From: Salinimicrobium sediminis
Lineage (GTDB): Bacteria; Bacteroidota; Bacteroidia; Flavobacteriales; Flavobacteriaceae
Direction of reading: 5' to 3'
NCBI RefSeq assembly: GCF_900215295.1
Contig: NZ_OCMF01000002.1
Coordinates: 310,001-374,000, forward strand
Length of the DNA stretch: 64,000 bases
The notes under the pieces were generated by a model that saw only the letters and a program-made list of their open reading frames with translations, had not been told where the DNA came from and searched no databases. Made by a program: the position numbers and the translations under genes. Position 1 is the first letter of the stretch; each line of letters opens with the position of its first letter. Below, piece after piece: positions 51,402-60,200 of this stretch.

Positions 51402-51418
51402 ACCAATCCCCAATTAAC
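51402..51418 (-). repeat. Inverted repeat, right arm (17 bp), four-helix-bundle element
   Basis: ACCAATCCCCAATTAAC, the exact reverse complement of 50825-50841, in an inverted heptad-like array (51361-51432) that reaches the 3' end of the tviB-like gene. Confidence 0.85.
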
Positions 51419-51428
51419 CAATCACTAA

Positions 51429-52709
51429 TCACAATTTTTTATCACACCTATCCCCTAATACTCCCTTCACATCATAAACCACTGTTTGCCCATTTTTCAA
51501 TTGATCAAGGTCAAGATCAAGGAATTCTTTATGAGCAACAGTAAGCACCACAGCTTCAAACTTTCCTTTAGGCAATTCTCTGGTAGTGGTTAGCCCATAT
51601 TCATGCTGCACTTCCTCAGGGTCGGCTAACGGATCATAAATGGTAATATTAGTACCGTACTCCTTCAGGTTTTTAATAACGTCAACCACCTTGGTGTTCC
51701 TAACATCAGGGCAGTTCTCCTTAAAGGTGATTCCCAGAACCAGGATATTCGCTCCTTTTACTTTTTGATCATTCTGAAGCATTAATTTTACTACTTCCGA
51801 AGCCACGTATTGGCCCATGGAGTCGTTCATTCTTCTTCCCGCCAGAATGATCTCGGGGTGGTACCCAATCTCCTGAGCTTTTTGAGCCAGGTAATAAGGA
51901 TCGACTCCAATACAATGTCCGCCTACCAGTCCGGGTTTGAATGGCAGAAAATTCCATTTGGTTCCCGCCGCTTCTAAAACATCCTGGGTATCAATATCCA
52001 TCATATTGAAGATCTTTGCCAGTTCATTGACAAATGCAATATTGATATCACGCTGAGAATTCTCAATCACTTTTGCTGCTTCTGCAACTTTGATCGTTGG
52101 GGCCAGATGCGTTCCTGCAGTAATTACTGAAGCATAAAGCTCGTCTACTTTTTTTCCTACTTCGGGAGTAGAACCTGCAGTGACTTTTAAGATCTTTTCA
52201 ACCGTATGCTCCTTGTCCCCCGGATTTATTCTTTCGGGAGAATAACCTACATAGAAATCTTCATTGAATTTCAATCCGCTCGTCTTCTCCAATACCGGCA
52301 CACATTCATCTTCTGTTGCCCCCGGAAAAACGGTTGATTCGTAAATTACTATATCTCCTTTTTTAAGCACCTTTCCTACAGATTCGCTACTTTTATATAA
52401 CGGGGTAAGATCGGGTCGGTTATTTTTATCTACCGGAGTAGGTACAGTAATTACATAATAGTTGCAGTCTCTTATATCCTGAAGCTCTGCTGTACAGTAC
52501 AAGCCGTTTTCATCAGAAGGAGATTCAACGAGCACCTCCTGAAGTATGTCATTTTCAACCTCAAGAGTGGTATCTATACCTTTCTTTAGCTCTTCTACTC
52601 TCTTCTTGTTGATATCAAATCCTATTACAGGAAATTTTGTTGCAAACAATCTTGCTAAAGGCAGGCCTACATAACCTAAACCTACAACTGCTATTCTTTT
52701 GTTTTCCAT
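51429..52709 (-). CDS. tviB: UDP-N-acetylhexosamine 6-dehydrogenase (TviB/WbpO-like)
   Basis: A 426-residue nucleotide-sugar dehydrogenase: RIAVVGLGYVGLPLARLFA, STVFPGATEDECVPVLE, and catalytic Cys in GGHCIGVDPYYLAQKA. It groups by these motifs with Vi-antigen TviB and WbpO, which oxidise UDP-GlcNAc or UDP-GalNAc to the uronic acid. Its partner epimerase starts one base from its ATG (TTATTT overlap), supporting a UDP-GalNAcA product. Confidence 0.88.
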   Translation of the reverse strand: MENKRIAVVGLGYVGLPLARLFATKFPVIGFDINKKRVEELKKGIDTTLEVENDILQEVLVESPSDENGLYCTAELQDIRDCNYYVITVPTPVDKNNRPDLTPLYKSSESVGKVLKKGDIVIYESTVFPGATEDECVPVLEKTSGLKFNEDFYVGYSPERINPGDKEHTVEKILKVTAGSTPEVGKKVDELYASVITAGTHLAPTIKVAEAAKVIENSQRDINIAFVNELAKIFNMMDIDTQDVLEAAGTKWNFLPFKPGLVGGHCIGVDPYYLAQKAQEIGYHPEIILAGRRMNDSMGQYVASEVVKLMLQNDQKVKGANILVLGITFKENCPDVRNTKVVDVIKNLKEYGTNITIYDPLADPEEVQHEYGLTTTRELPKGKFEAVVLTVAHKEFLDLDLDQLKNGQTVVYDVKGVLGDRCDKKL

Positions 52710-53716
52710 TATTTATTTACTAATAAATTCTCCCAATACCACTCCACAGCCTCTTTAAGCCCTGCTTCAATCTTGTATTGAGGTTCATAACCTAATAATT
52801 CTTTTGCTTTATCCACAGATGCCAATGAGTGTGGAATGTCTCCAGCCCTGTTCGGACCGTGTTCTACTTCTACATTAGCTATTTCAGGATCGTATTCTGA
52901 AAGATATTTCTTGAGGAGTTGTGTAAGTTGTTTCAAATTGGTTCTATCCCCTACAGCCGTATTATAAACCTGATTCAGCGCCTCCTGGTTCCCGGTTGTC
53001 AATGCCAAAAGATTCATTTGGATAACATTATCGATATAAGTGAAATCCCGGGAGTAGGTTCCGTCACCGTTGATCACCGGACTTTCATGCTTCATGAATT
53101 GAATTACAAACTTTGGGATCACGGCAGCATAAGCTCCATGCGGATCCTGTTTTCTTCCGAAGACATTGAAATACCGCAAACCAATAGTATCTAAACCATA
53201 TGTAGTATGGAAAATATCGGCATAGAGCTCATTTACATATTTTGTAATGGCATATGGAGATAAAGGTTTGCCAATCTTATCTTCAACTTTAGGCAAGGCT
53301 TCAGAATCTCCATAAGTAGAGGAACTTGCCGCGTAAACAAATCTTTTAACCCCGGCATCCCTGGAGGCTACCAACATGTTCAGAAATCCTGATATGTTGA
53401 CTTCATTACTGGTAATAGGATCATTAATAGATCTTGGAACAGATCCCAGTGCTGCCTGATGCAACACATAATCCACCCCGGCAACTGCTCTTTTACAAGC
53501 ATCGAGATTTCGAATGTCTCCTTCTATTAATGTGAATTTGGAATTATCATGTATTGCAGAAAGATTTTCTCGTTTCCCTGTCGCGAAATTATCAAGGCAA
53601 ACTACTTCAGCATTAAGATCCAGAAGAGTCTCACAAAGATTGGATCCAATAAATCCGGCACCGCCGGTTACTAATACTTTTGAAGAACTCAGCAATTCAA
53701 ATTGTTTGCTGTTCAT
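52709..53716 (-). CDS. tviC: UDP-N-acetylglucosamine(uronate) 4-epimerase (TviC/WbpP-like)
   Basis: A 335-residue [34 protein letters not shown], the loop [11 protein letters not shown] typical of the WbpP/TviC group, ASSSTYGD and [10 protein letters not shown] (Y-x3-K). ATG 53716 was chosen; the frame to TTG 53755 runs into a TATCTTTG -7 box. It is the first gene of the large EPS transcript, just downstream of the LacI-type regulator. Confidence 0.88.
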   Translation of the reverse strand: MNSKQFELLSSSKVLVTGGAGFIGSNLCETLLDLNAEVVCLDNFATGKRENLSAIHDNSKFTLIEGDIRNLDACKRAVAGVDYVLHQAALGSVPRSINDPITSNEVNISGFLNMLVASRDAGVKRFVYAASSSTYGDSEALPKVEDKIGKPLSPYAITKYVNELYADIFHTTYGLDTIGLRYFNVFGRKQDPHGAYAAVIPKFVIQFMKHESPVINGDGTYSRDFTYIDNVIQMNLLALTTGNQEALNQVYNTAVGDRTNLKQLTQLLKKYLSEYDPEIANVEVEHGPNRAGDIPHSLASVDKAKELLGYEPQYKIEAGLKEAVEWYWENLLVNK

Positions 53717-53752
53717 TAAATTAAATTTGGATTGTTTTTTTGAAATATCCGC

Positions 53753-53760
53753 CAAAGATA
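53753..53760 (-). promoter_or_regulatory. -7 promoter box TATCTTTG, right-end EPS promoter
   Basis: A TAnnTTTG match 37 bp before ATG 53716, in the 87 bp gap after the regulator gene. The best candidate for the start of the tviC-tviB-ugd transcript. Confidence 0.45.
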
Positions 53761-53803
53761 AAATTTCCCCGCGAGGTATTTCCTAATTTCCTCTTAAAGC
53801 AGT

Positions 53804-54814
53804 TCATTTTTTGAATTCCGTAGATTCCAAATGAACCACTTTAGTATCTATAATATATTTCTGAACCGGTCCTGTATTTTTTTTATTGATACGGTTAATA
53901 AGAACCTCCATCGCCTTTTCCCCCAGTTTATCAGGGAATTGATCAAAATAACTTACAGAAGGAGTGAGATATTTAGCGAGACCTCCCCTAATAAATCCAA
54001 CAATCTTAAGGTCCTCCGGAATTCTTATCCCGTTCTCATAAGCCAGCCTGTAAGCCATCATCGTACTGTCAAAATCACTTCCTAACACAGCTTCCACTTT
54101 ATCTTCAAGCAACATCTTCAGGATTTTTTCTTTGAGGCTTTCCATTTTTGCAGAATTTGCAACATAGAAAGTGTCGTTTTCCCTAAGAGCTTCTCTATAC
54201 CCATCAATCCTGGCTTTACCTACTCCCATGTGATGTATGGAAGTTGCTATTCCAATCCGGTTAATACCTTTCTCCTGAAGTTCTTTAGTTGCATCATAAA
54301 ACACCTTATGATCATCAATTCCTACTTTATCAACAGCCATATCAAAACCTATCCGGTCATAAAGCACTACAGGAATATCATACTGAAGCACATTTTTGAT
54401 ATGTTCAAATTCTTTTTTCCGCTGAGTCTCTTCTGCTATAGCTATTAGGACGCCGTCAACATATCCCGAGGTTAAAAGCTCTGCAATTTGCTTTTCCCTG
54501 TCATAAGATTCATTGGAGATATACGTCATGAGCTGCAGCCCCTCTCTCTGCGCCCTTTCCTCCATTCCGGAAAGTACTTTTGCAAAAAAGGAATTTGCGA
54601 TGTTGGGAATTAAAACTCCAATAGTACCGCTTTTACTGCTTTTTAAGTTAACTGCAGTGGGATTAGGCCTGTAATTATGAAGAGCAGCCAATTCTTTTAC
54701 CCTTTCAATTGTTTTAGGACTAATTTCGGGGCTATCATTAAGAGCTTTTGACACTGTAGAGACTGAAACATTGAGCAATCTTGCTAACTCTTTCAGGGTA
54801 ATTCTGCTTTTCAT
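53804..54814 (-). CDS. LacI-family transcriptional regulator
   Basis: A 336-residue regulator: HTH at 5-24 (TLKELARLLNVSVSTVSKAL), hinge NYRPNPTAVNLKS, then a sugar-binding periplasmic-like domain (TIGVLIPNIANSFFAKVL to residue 336). It lies directly upstream of, and in the same direction as, the EPS genes, and is a candidate local regulator of them. The target and ligand are unknown. A TACATTTG box lies about 27 bp upstream of its ATG. Confidence 0.9.
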   Translation of the reverse strand: MKSRITLKELARLLNVSVSTVSKALNDSPEISPKTIERVKELAALHNYRPNPTAVNLKSSKSGTIGVLIPNIANSFFAKVLSGMEERAQREGLQLMTYISNESYDREKQIAELLTSGYVDGVLIAIAEETQRKKEFEHIKNVLQYDIPVVLYDRIGFDMAVDKVGIDDHKVFYDATKELQEKGINRIGIATSIHHMGVGKARIDGYREALRENDTFYVANSAKMESLKEKILKMLLEDKVEAVLGSDFDSTMMAYRLAYENGIRIPEDLKIVGFIRGGLAKYLTPSVSYFDQFPDKLGEKAMEVLINRINKKNTGPVQKYIIDTKVVHLESTEFKK

Positions 54815-54840
54815 TCAGAAGAATTTATAGGGATGAAATA

Positions 54841-54848
54841 CAAATGTA
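54841..54848 (-). promoter_or_regulatory. -7 promoter box TACATTTG before the LacI-type gene
   Basis: A TAnnTTTG match 27 bp before ATG 54814; leader about 20 nt. Confidence 0.4.
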
Positions 54849-54928
54849 ATAAAGCCTTGTTAATTCGTTTCATTAATTACCGGCTCATCCTAAGAATATT
54901 TATCTTTTTCCGGAAAAAACTTCCAAAA

Positions 54929-55072
54929 ATGAGATTTTTAAGCACTTACTGGTTTTACGTTTTAGCTGCAGTTATAACCATTGTGGGTTTGGTAACTGGT
55001 TGGTATGTTTTTTTCCTTTTTGCCCTTCCTTTAGGACTCTTCAACTTCAGAAGCAAGGACAAGGATGAATAG
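54929..55072 (+). CDS. Small membrane protein (47 residues)
   Basis: From ATG 54929 it reads MRFLSTYWFYVLAAVITIVG and on through LVTGWYVFFLFALPLGLF to NFRSKDKDE: two closely spaced hydrophobic helices and a charged tail. Longer in-frame starts (54833) add a basic stretch that looks untranslated. The composition is that of real small Bacteroidota membrane proteins; the family is not named. Confidence 0.6.
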   Translation: MRFLSTYWFYVLAAVITIVGLVTGWYVFFLFALPLGLFNFRSKDKDE

Positions 55073-55158
55073 CGCGTTAAATAATTACTAAACCACCCGC
55101 TGTATTTGCAAAGACGGGTGCGCAGCCGTAATTTAAGCATCAACAAAAACAACCCGGA

Positions 55159-55482
55159 ATGAAACAAAAAGGAACGGTATCGCAAACCTTAAATATGCTG
55201 CGTTTAGACTTCGGATATGAAGAAGATTTCAACCTGCTGGATGAAAAATTAAAAACTCCCGGGGAAAGGGAAGAATTTTTATCCCAGGATTTTGTGGTTG
55301 ATGAAGTTTACAGGTTTGAAGGCCCTTCTAATCCAGGCGACGAAGCAACGATCTACGCTATAACTACTTCAAAGGGAAGAAAAGGGGTGCTACTTGACGG
55401 ATACAACTATACATCGGGACAGGTTTCTGAAGAACTCCTTCAAAAACTTGATCTAAAGAAAAACAGACCCATCTCGGATTAA
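55159..55482 (+). CDS. Conserved hypothetical protein (often labelled phosphoribosylpyrophosphate synthetase)
   Basis: A 107-residue acidic protein: TVSQTLNMLRLDFGYEEDFN, then FVVDEVYRFEGPSNPGDEAT and IYAITTSKGRKGVLLDGYN. This matches a small Bacteroidota family that databases often label as a PRPP synthetase, although it is far too short and lacks that enzyme's motifs. Function unknown. It lies upstream of dps in the same direction and may share stress-related expression. Confidence 0.75.
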   Translation: MKQKGTVSQTLNMLRLDFGYEEDFNLLDEKLKTPGEREEFLSQDFVVDEVYRFEGPSNPGDEATIYAITTSKGRKGVLLDGYNYTSGQVSEELLQKLDLKKNRPISD

Positions 55483-55546
55483 CTTTCAAAAAAAGGAATT
55501 TTCTAATACATTTTTTCTGATTAATTAATTTAATTACAAAACAACT

Positions 55547-56038
55547 ATGAGTTATCTAGGTTTAGACGAAAAAAAAACGTCAAATACTGTACAGGAGCTA
55601 AATATCCTTTTAGCCGATTATCATCTTTATTATCAAAAATTGAGAAATTATCATTGGAATGTCATTGGTAAGAACTTTTTTGATCTTCATGAGAAATTTG
55701 AAGAGCTTTATGATGATGCCAAGATCAAGATCGACGAAATAGCAGAAAGGATCCTTACGCTGCGCTATCAACCCACCAGCAATCTAAGCGAATATCTGGA
55801 GAAAGCGAATGTAAAGGAATCCAAATCTGACCTTTCCGATTCCCAGATGATCAAGAACCTCTTAGATGACCACGGAACGATTTTAAAGCAAATGCGTAAA
55901 GTAGTTGAAATCGCAGAAAAAGGAGGCGATGAAGGTACTATTGACCTTATTGGAGCCTACATAAGAGAGTTGGAGAAAACGAGTTGGATGCTTGATGCCT
56001 GGAAGATGAAGACTTCTGAACAACACAAGCCGGTCTAA
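55547..56038 (+). CDS. dps: Dps family ferritin-like DNA-protection protein
   Basis: A 163-residue four-helix protein. The inter-subunit ferroxidase residues H36, H48, D63 and E67 have the standard spacing (YHWNVIGKNFFDLHEKFEEL then IDEIAERI). It stores iron and protects DNA against peroxide. The MscS gene begins 4 bp after its stop. Confidence 0.93.
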   Translation: MSYLGLDEKKTSNTVQELNILLADYHLYYQKLRNYHWNVIGKNFFDLHEKFEELYDDAKIKIDEIAERILTLRYQPTSNLSEYLEKANVKESKSDLSDSQMIKNLLDDHGTILKQMRKVVEIAEKGGDEGTIDLIGAYIRELEKTSWMLDAWKMKTSEQHKPV

Positions 56039-56042
56039 ATAA

Positions 56043-56954
56043 ATGGACGACGGATTTAATATTAATGATTCCATTGAAGGAATCTGGGATAAATTAGGCG
56101 AATGGCTGGATTCTTTGATCCTGGGTTTGCCTAATTTTCTTTTGGCAATTCTGGTCTTTTTTCTATTTGTACTGGGAGCTAAATATCTTGGGCAGATTCT
56201 TAATAGGGTACTAAGGTTCAAAGTTAAGCAAGACTCCATTAGAGAGATCACGATCAAGATCGTAAAGGTTCTGATCATTGCCATTGGGTTCTTTGTTGCT
56301 CTTGGCCTCCTGAATCTTGACAAAGTCTTGACTTCGGTACTTGCAGGTGCCGGTGTTGTGGGACTGGCTATAGGTCTTGCTCTCCAGGGGACGCTTAATA
56401 ACACCTTTTCGGGAATCCTTTTAAGTTTTCTACCAGAATTACAGATAGGAGACTGGATCGAAAACAACGGTTATGCAGGACGCGTAGTGGAAATCAACCT
56501 TAGAAGCATCGTTATAAGGGAAGCAGACAATAATTATGTGGTTATTCCAAACTCCCAGGTAATTGACGCCCCTTTTAAGAATTTTTCACGCACCTCCCGG
56601 TCACGGGTAATGGTCAACTGCGGAATTGCTTATAATTCTAATCTTGAGATGGTAAGGGATTTAACCATCAATACCTTAGCCGAAATTTTCCCGCAACAGG
56701 GAAATGAAGAGGTTGAATTTATGTACAACGAATTTGGAGACAGCTCCATCAATTTTGTCGTCAGATTCTGGGCACCCGTCACTACAAATCGGGATATTTT
56801 AATTGCCTCTAATTCGGCTATCATTGCTATGAAGAAGGCTTATGATGAGCATGGAATAAACATCCCGTTCCCAATAAGAACCTTGGAATTCAATAATAAA
56901 CTGAAGCTGGACCAACCATCTCTTCCCGGGGAATCAGGAGCAAAAGGAGAATAG
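56043..56954 (+). CDS. MscS-family mechanosensitive channel
   Basis: A 303-residue protein with three helices; the pore helix GAGVVGLAIGLALQGTLNNT (about 101-120) is the conserved MscS TM3, followed by FSGILLSFLPELQIGDWI and the beta domain. It relieves osmotic downshock. Cotranscribed with dps. Confidence 0.92.
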   Translation: MDDGFNINDSIEGIWDKLGEWLDSLILGLPNFLLAILVFFLFVLGAKYLGQILNRVLRFKVKQDSIREITIKIVKVLIIAIGFFVALGLLNLDKVLTSVLAGAGVVGLAIGLALQGTLNNTFSGILLSFLPELQIGDWIENNGYAGRVVEINLRSIVIREADNNYVVIPNSQVIDAPFKNFSRTSRSRVMVNCGIAYNSNLEMVRDLTINTLAEIFPQQGNEEVEFMYNEFGDSSINFVVRFWAPVTTNRDILIASNSAIIAMKKAYDEHGINIPFPIRTLEFNNKLKLDQPSLPGESGAKGE

Positions 56955-57205
56955 TCTTACCATCCTCATAAACCTCATAAAGGCTAAAAAATTATTCATC
57001 GTGAAATTTACCAGGAAATAATAATGGCCTTCTAAAATCCAAACCGATACTCAAACATCTGGGTTGGTAAGGCTCATAGAATTCATTGTTCAGGCAAGAA
57101 ATTTATTCCTGAAAAATCAGGAAAATATTTTAATGTAGAATTTAACAAAATAAAATACCCTTCCAAAAATTATTTGGAAGGGTATTTTTGTTATTGATAA
57201 TTCGG
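56955..57205. other. Convergent intergenic region with bidirectional terminator
   Basis: 251 bp between convergent genes. Nothing recognised in the first 195 bp; the terminator hairpin follows. Confidence 0.6.
57152..57188. terminator. Bidirectional rho-independent terminator
   Basis: A perfect 16 bp stem (AAAATACCCTTCCAAA with TTTGGAAGGGTATTTT) and 5-base loop, giving U-runs in both directions. It serves mscS on the plus strand and the phosphoesterase gene on the minus strand. Confidence 0.92.
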
Positions 57206-60200
57206 TTAGAAATTTACTCCTATACTAAAGCTGACCCTTGGTTTTTCACCACCAGTAAAAAGGTTGAACTTAGCCGAAACTGCATCTGCCCCTGTGATCC
57301 AGAATCCGCCGCCGTAGTTATCGTGCCACTGGTTACTATCTTCTCCGTCAAGCCATACTCTTCCAACATCATAACCTGCAAAAATTCCAACCTGAAATGG
57401 AAGAAAAGAGGTTTTGAATTCATTAAAACTATAACGAAGATCATTTCCCCACGCAAAAGCACTTTCTCCAATAAACCTTTGCTCTCTGTATCCTCTAAGG
57501 CTTTCCAGGCCACCTAAAGAAGCTGCCTGATAAAATTCAAAATCATCCCCCATCAAAATCTCTGCATTAAAACGGGAGTGAAGAACCAGCTTCCGGTTTC
57601 TGACTACCGCCCTGTAAAACTCTAAAAAAGGATTGAAATAGGCGTAGATTTTATCGGTCTCTGCAGTATTCATTTTTCCCCCGGCCACGAATTCAAATTT
57701 TAATCCGTTTGTTGGATTTAAGATATCATCATAACTTTCATACCTGAACAAGCCTTCCAGACCGGCAAAATATTGTCTGTCAAAAATTTCGGCATTTTCG
57801 GGGAAGGCTTCAGAAATTAGCCTATCCGGAGTATCTTCAATTTGAACTCCTTCAAAAGAAGCCATAAGTTCATAATAACGACCAAACGGAGTCTTTTTGT
57901 TGATTCCCGTTTCTCCTCCTATCCTGCTTATTCTTACCCGGTTATAATCCTTACCTAATTCTTCTTCAGGATTAACCGTTTCATTCCCTATTCCGAAGAA
58001 ATTTCGAGTGTAGCTGGGGTTGGTAAAATGTGCTCCAATAAGTAAATTAAAATCACCAAACACATGTGCAAATTCTCCCTGGTAACTAAGGTCAAAACTT
58101 TGAGTTGCGAAGTAATATCCACCCCTTATCCTGTGCTGGGCTGTAAAAGGATTTCTTCTAAAACCGTAGGTGGTATAATTCCCACTTATTCCTACTTGAA
58201 AACCATCATCAGGGTTATAACCTACCGCCGGTAAAATCGCACTTGTGGTGTAGATTCGACGATCCTTGTCAAAAACATTTACATCATATTTATCGGTAAA
58301 ATTAAAGTCGGCCCCGTCATTGATCTCCACCGTATTTGGTAAAGATTTATGGTCATAAACCTTAATATTTTTGCCATTTTTGATCCTGTAGATGTCATTG
58401 TTTTGACCACCAATGATCCTGATCCTGATGTTTGCCGGTCCATTTCCTGCAACCTCAAAGATATCATCATCATCCAGTCCATAGATCCACATTTCTTTAG
58501 TGTAATTCCAATCGTAAGTTTTATCGCTGACAACATCAGCTTTTTCTCCATCTTTGATTCTGTGGACCGCAACACGGGTTTTACCTTCAGGAAGTCGTTG
58601 AATATCCAAATAGTCATCCTTATCGGTTGCTGAAATGATTGCGACCTTAGCAAAGTAATCATAATACCTACTGGCAATATCCACTAAATTGTCTCTTCTT
58701 CCTTTGAGGCTACTTATGATCTTATCTGTTGATTCCCCCATAGTTTCCTTCGGAAGCTTACTGAAGGCTTCTTCTATAACTTCATCTGTGATCTGCTCCT
58801 GAAGGAATTTCGCTTGCTGAAGCCACTCTTCCCGGCCTACATTCTGAATAAGACTTCTATCCAGCCCAACAGCTGCCGAATTAAACCATTCTATATTATT
58901 GATATTATCACTGTAAACTGCAAATTGATTGGCAAAACCTGTTAACCCTCTTAAGGTATTAAAGAAGGCTCCGTCGAAATTTGAGAACACCTGATCCCTA
59001 TCGCGGGGAATAGGCTTAAAAAGATGATTTCCTTCTTCGTCTTCAAATTCTGCCCATCTCCACTGGTCCTCATGCCTGTCCCAATCTCCCACCAGCATAT
59101 CAAACATTCGGGCTTTAATATATTCCGGTTCGTCCAGCTTATATTTCTCATCCCTTCGCAGGCGTTCGAAGACACCTGATGTACTTTCAATATCATGATT
59201 TGGACTGCCAAAGGTTTCATGATCTTTCCAACCTTCTTCGGGGCGCTCTACGATCATATATAACTCATCCCCGTATTCCCTGTTATAATCTCCCAGTGCT
59301 TTTTGCTTCGGAACATAAAACACCTGCGGATTCGTATGAAAAATTCCTGCTGCTTTTGATAATGTAGGGATCGCTAAAAAAGCATAAGGATGTGCAGACG
59401 TATAGAAATCTCTGATAATATCTTCCGCTAAGGTATTTTCAAATTTAGTCTCCACCGGTGTATCCTTGTAGGCAACGGTTTGAAGAAATTGCACAGCGCT
59501 TTTTTCCAAAGCTCTCATGTTATAATCCCTTCCTTCTTTATCCTTTAATCTTAAGGAGCGGGTTTGATGACCGCCACCGGCTCTTTCCACAGTAAGACCG
59601 CCATACAAAGTGTCAAGAACAGCTACAGGAGCTTCGACCAAAGTACCATAAAGGTCCCGGTACCGGTCTCCCCAAATGCTTTCATAGACTTCAGAAACGG
59701 TAGTATCCCGTGGCTCATAAACTGAAGCATAAACAGTAGATGGAAATGCGGTTGTTAAGGTATCAGTATTAAATGGGACCGGGGCTTTTATCACCTCTTT
59801 TTGATATAGCAATTTTGGTGTTTTATCTTCACTTCCGTAGAAGCTAACCCAGGAGGAACCATCCTCAAAAACATCAACAGTAGCAAAGCCCTGTCCGGAA
59901 TAAGCAAATAATCCGTCATTCCTTAATCCTACATAAGATGCTTTCGAAGCAGATCCCGAGACTATTTGTTTTATATCCTCATGTTCTATATATTGAAGAG
60001 AATGATCATGTCCCGAAGCAAAGATCACATTCCCCCAGCGCCCGGCTATGGTTTCAATTCGTTTTCTCATCGCTTTGTAGCGCTCATTTTGAAGATCTGT
60101 ACTGGTTACACCTCCGGTAGTTCTCAAAAAGTTGGCAATAGTTCCAAGAATAGGAAGGGGTAATTTTCTTTGAGTGGGAAAAAGGTGATTATTCAATGCA

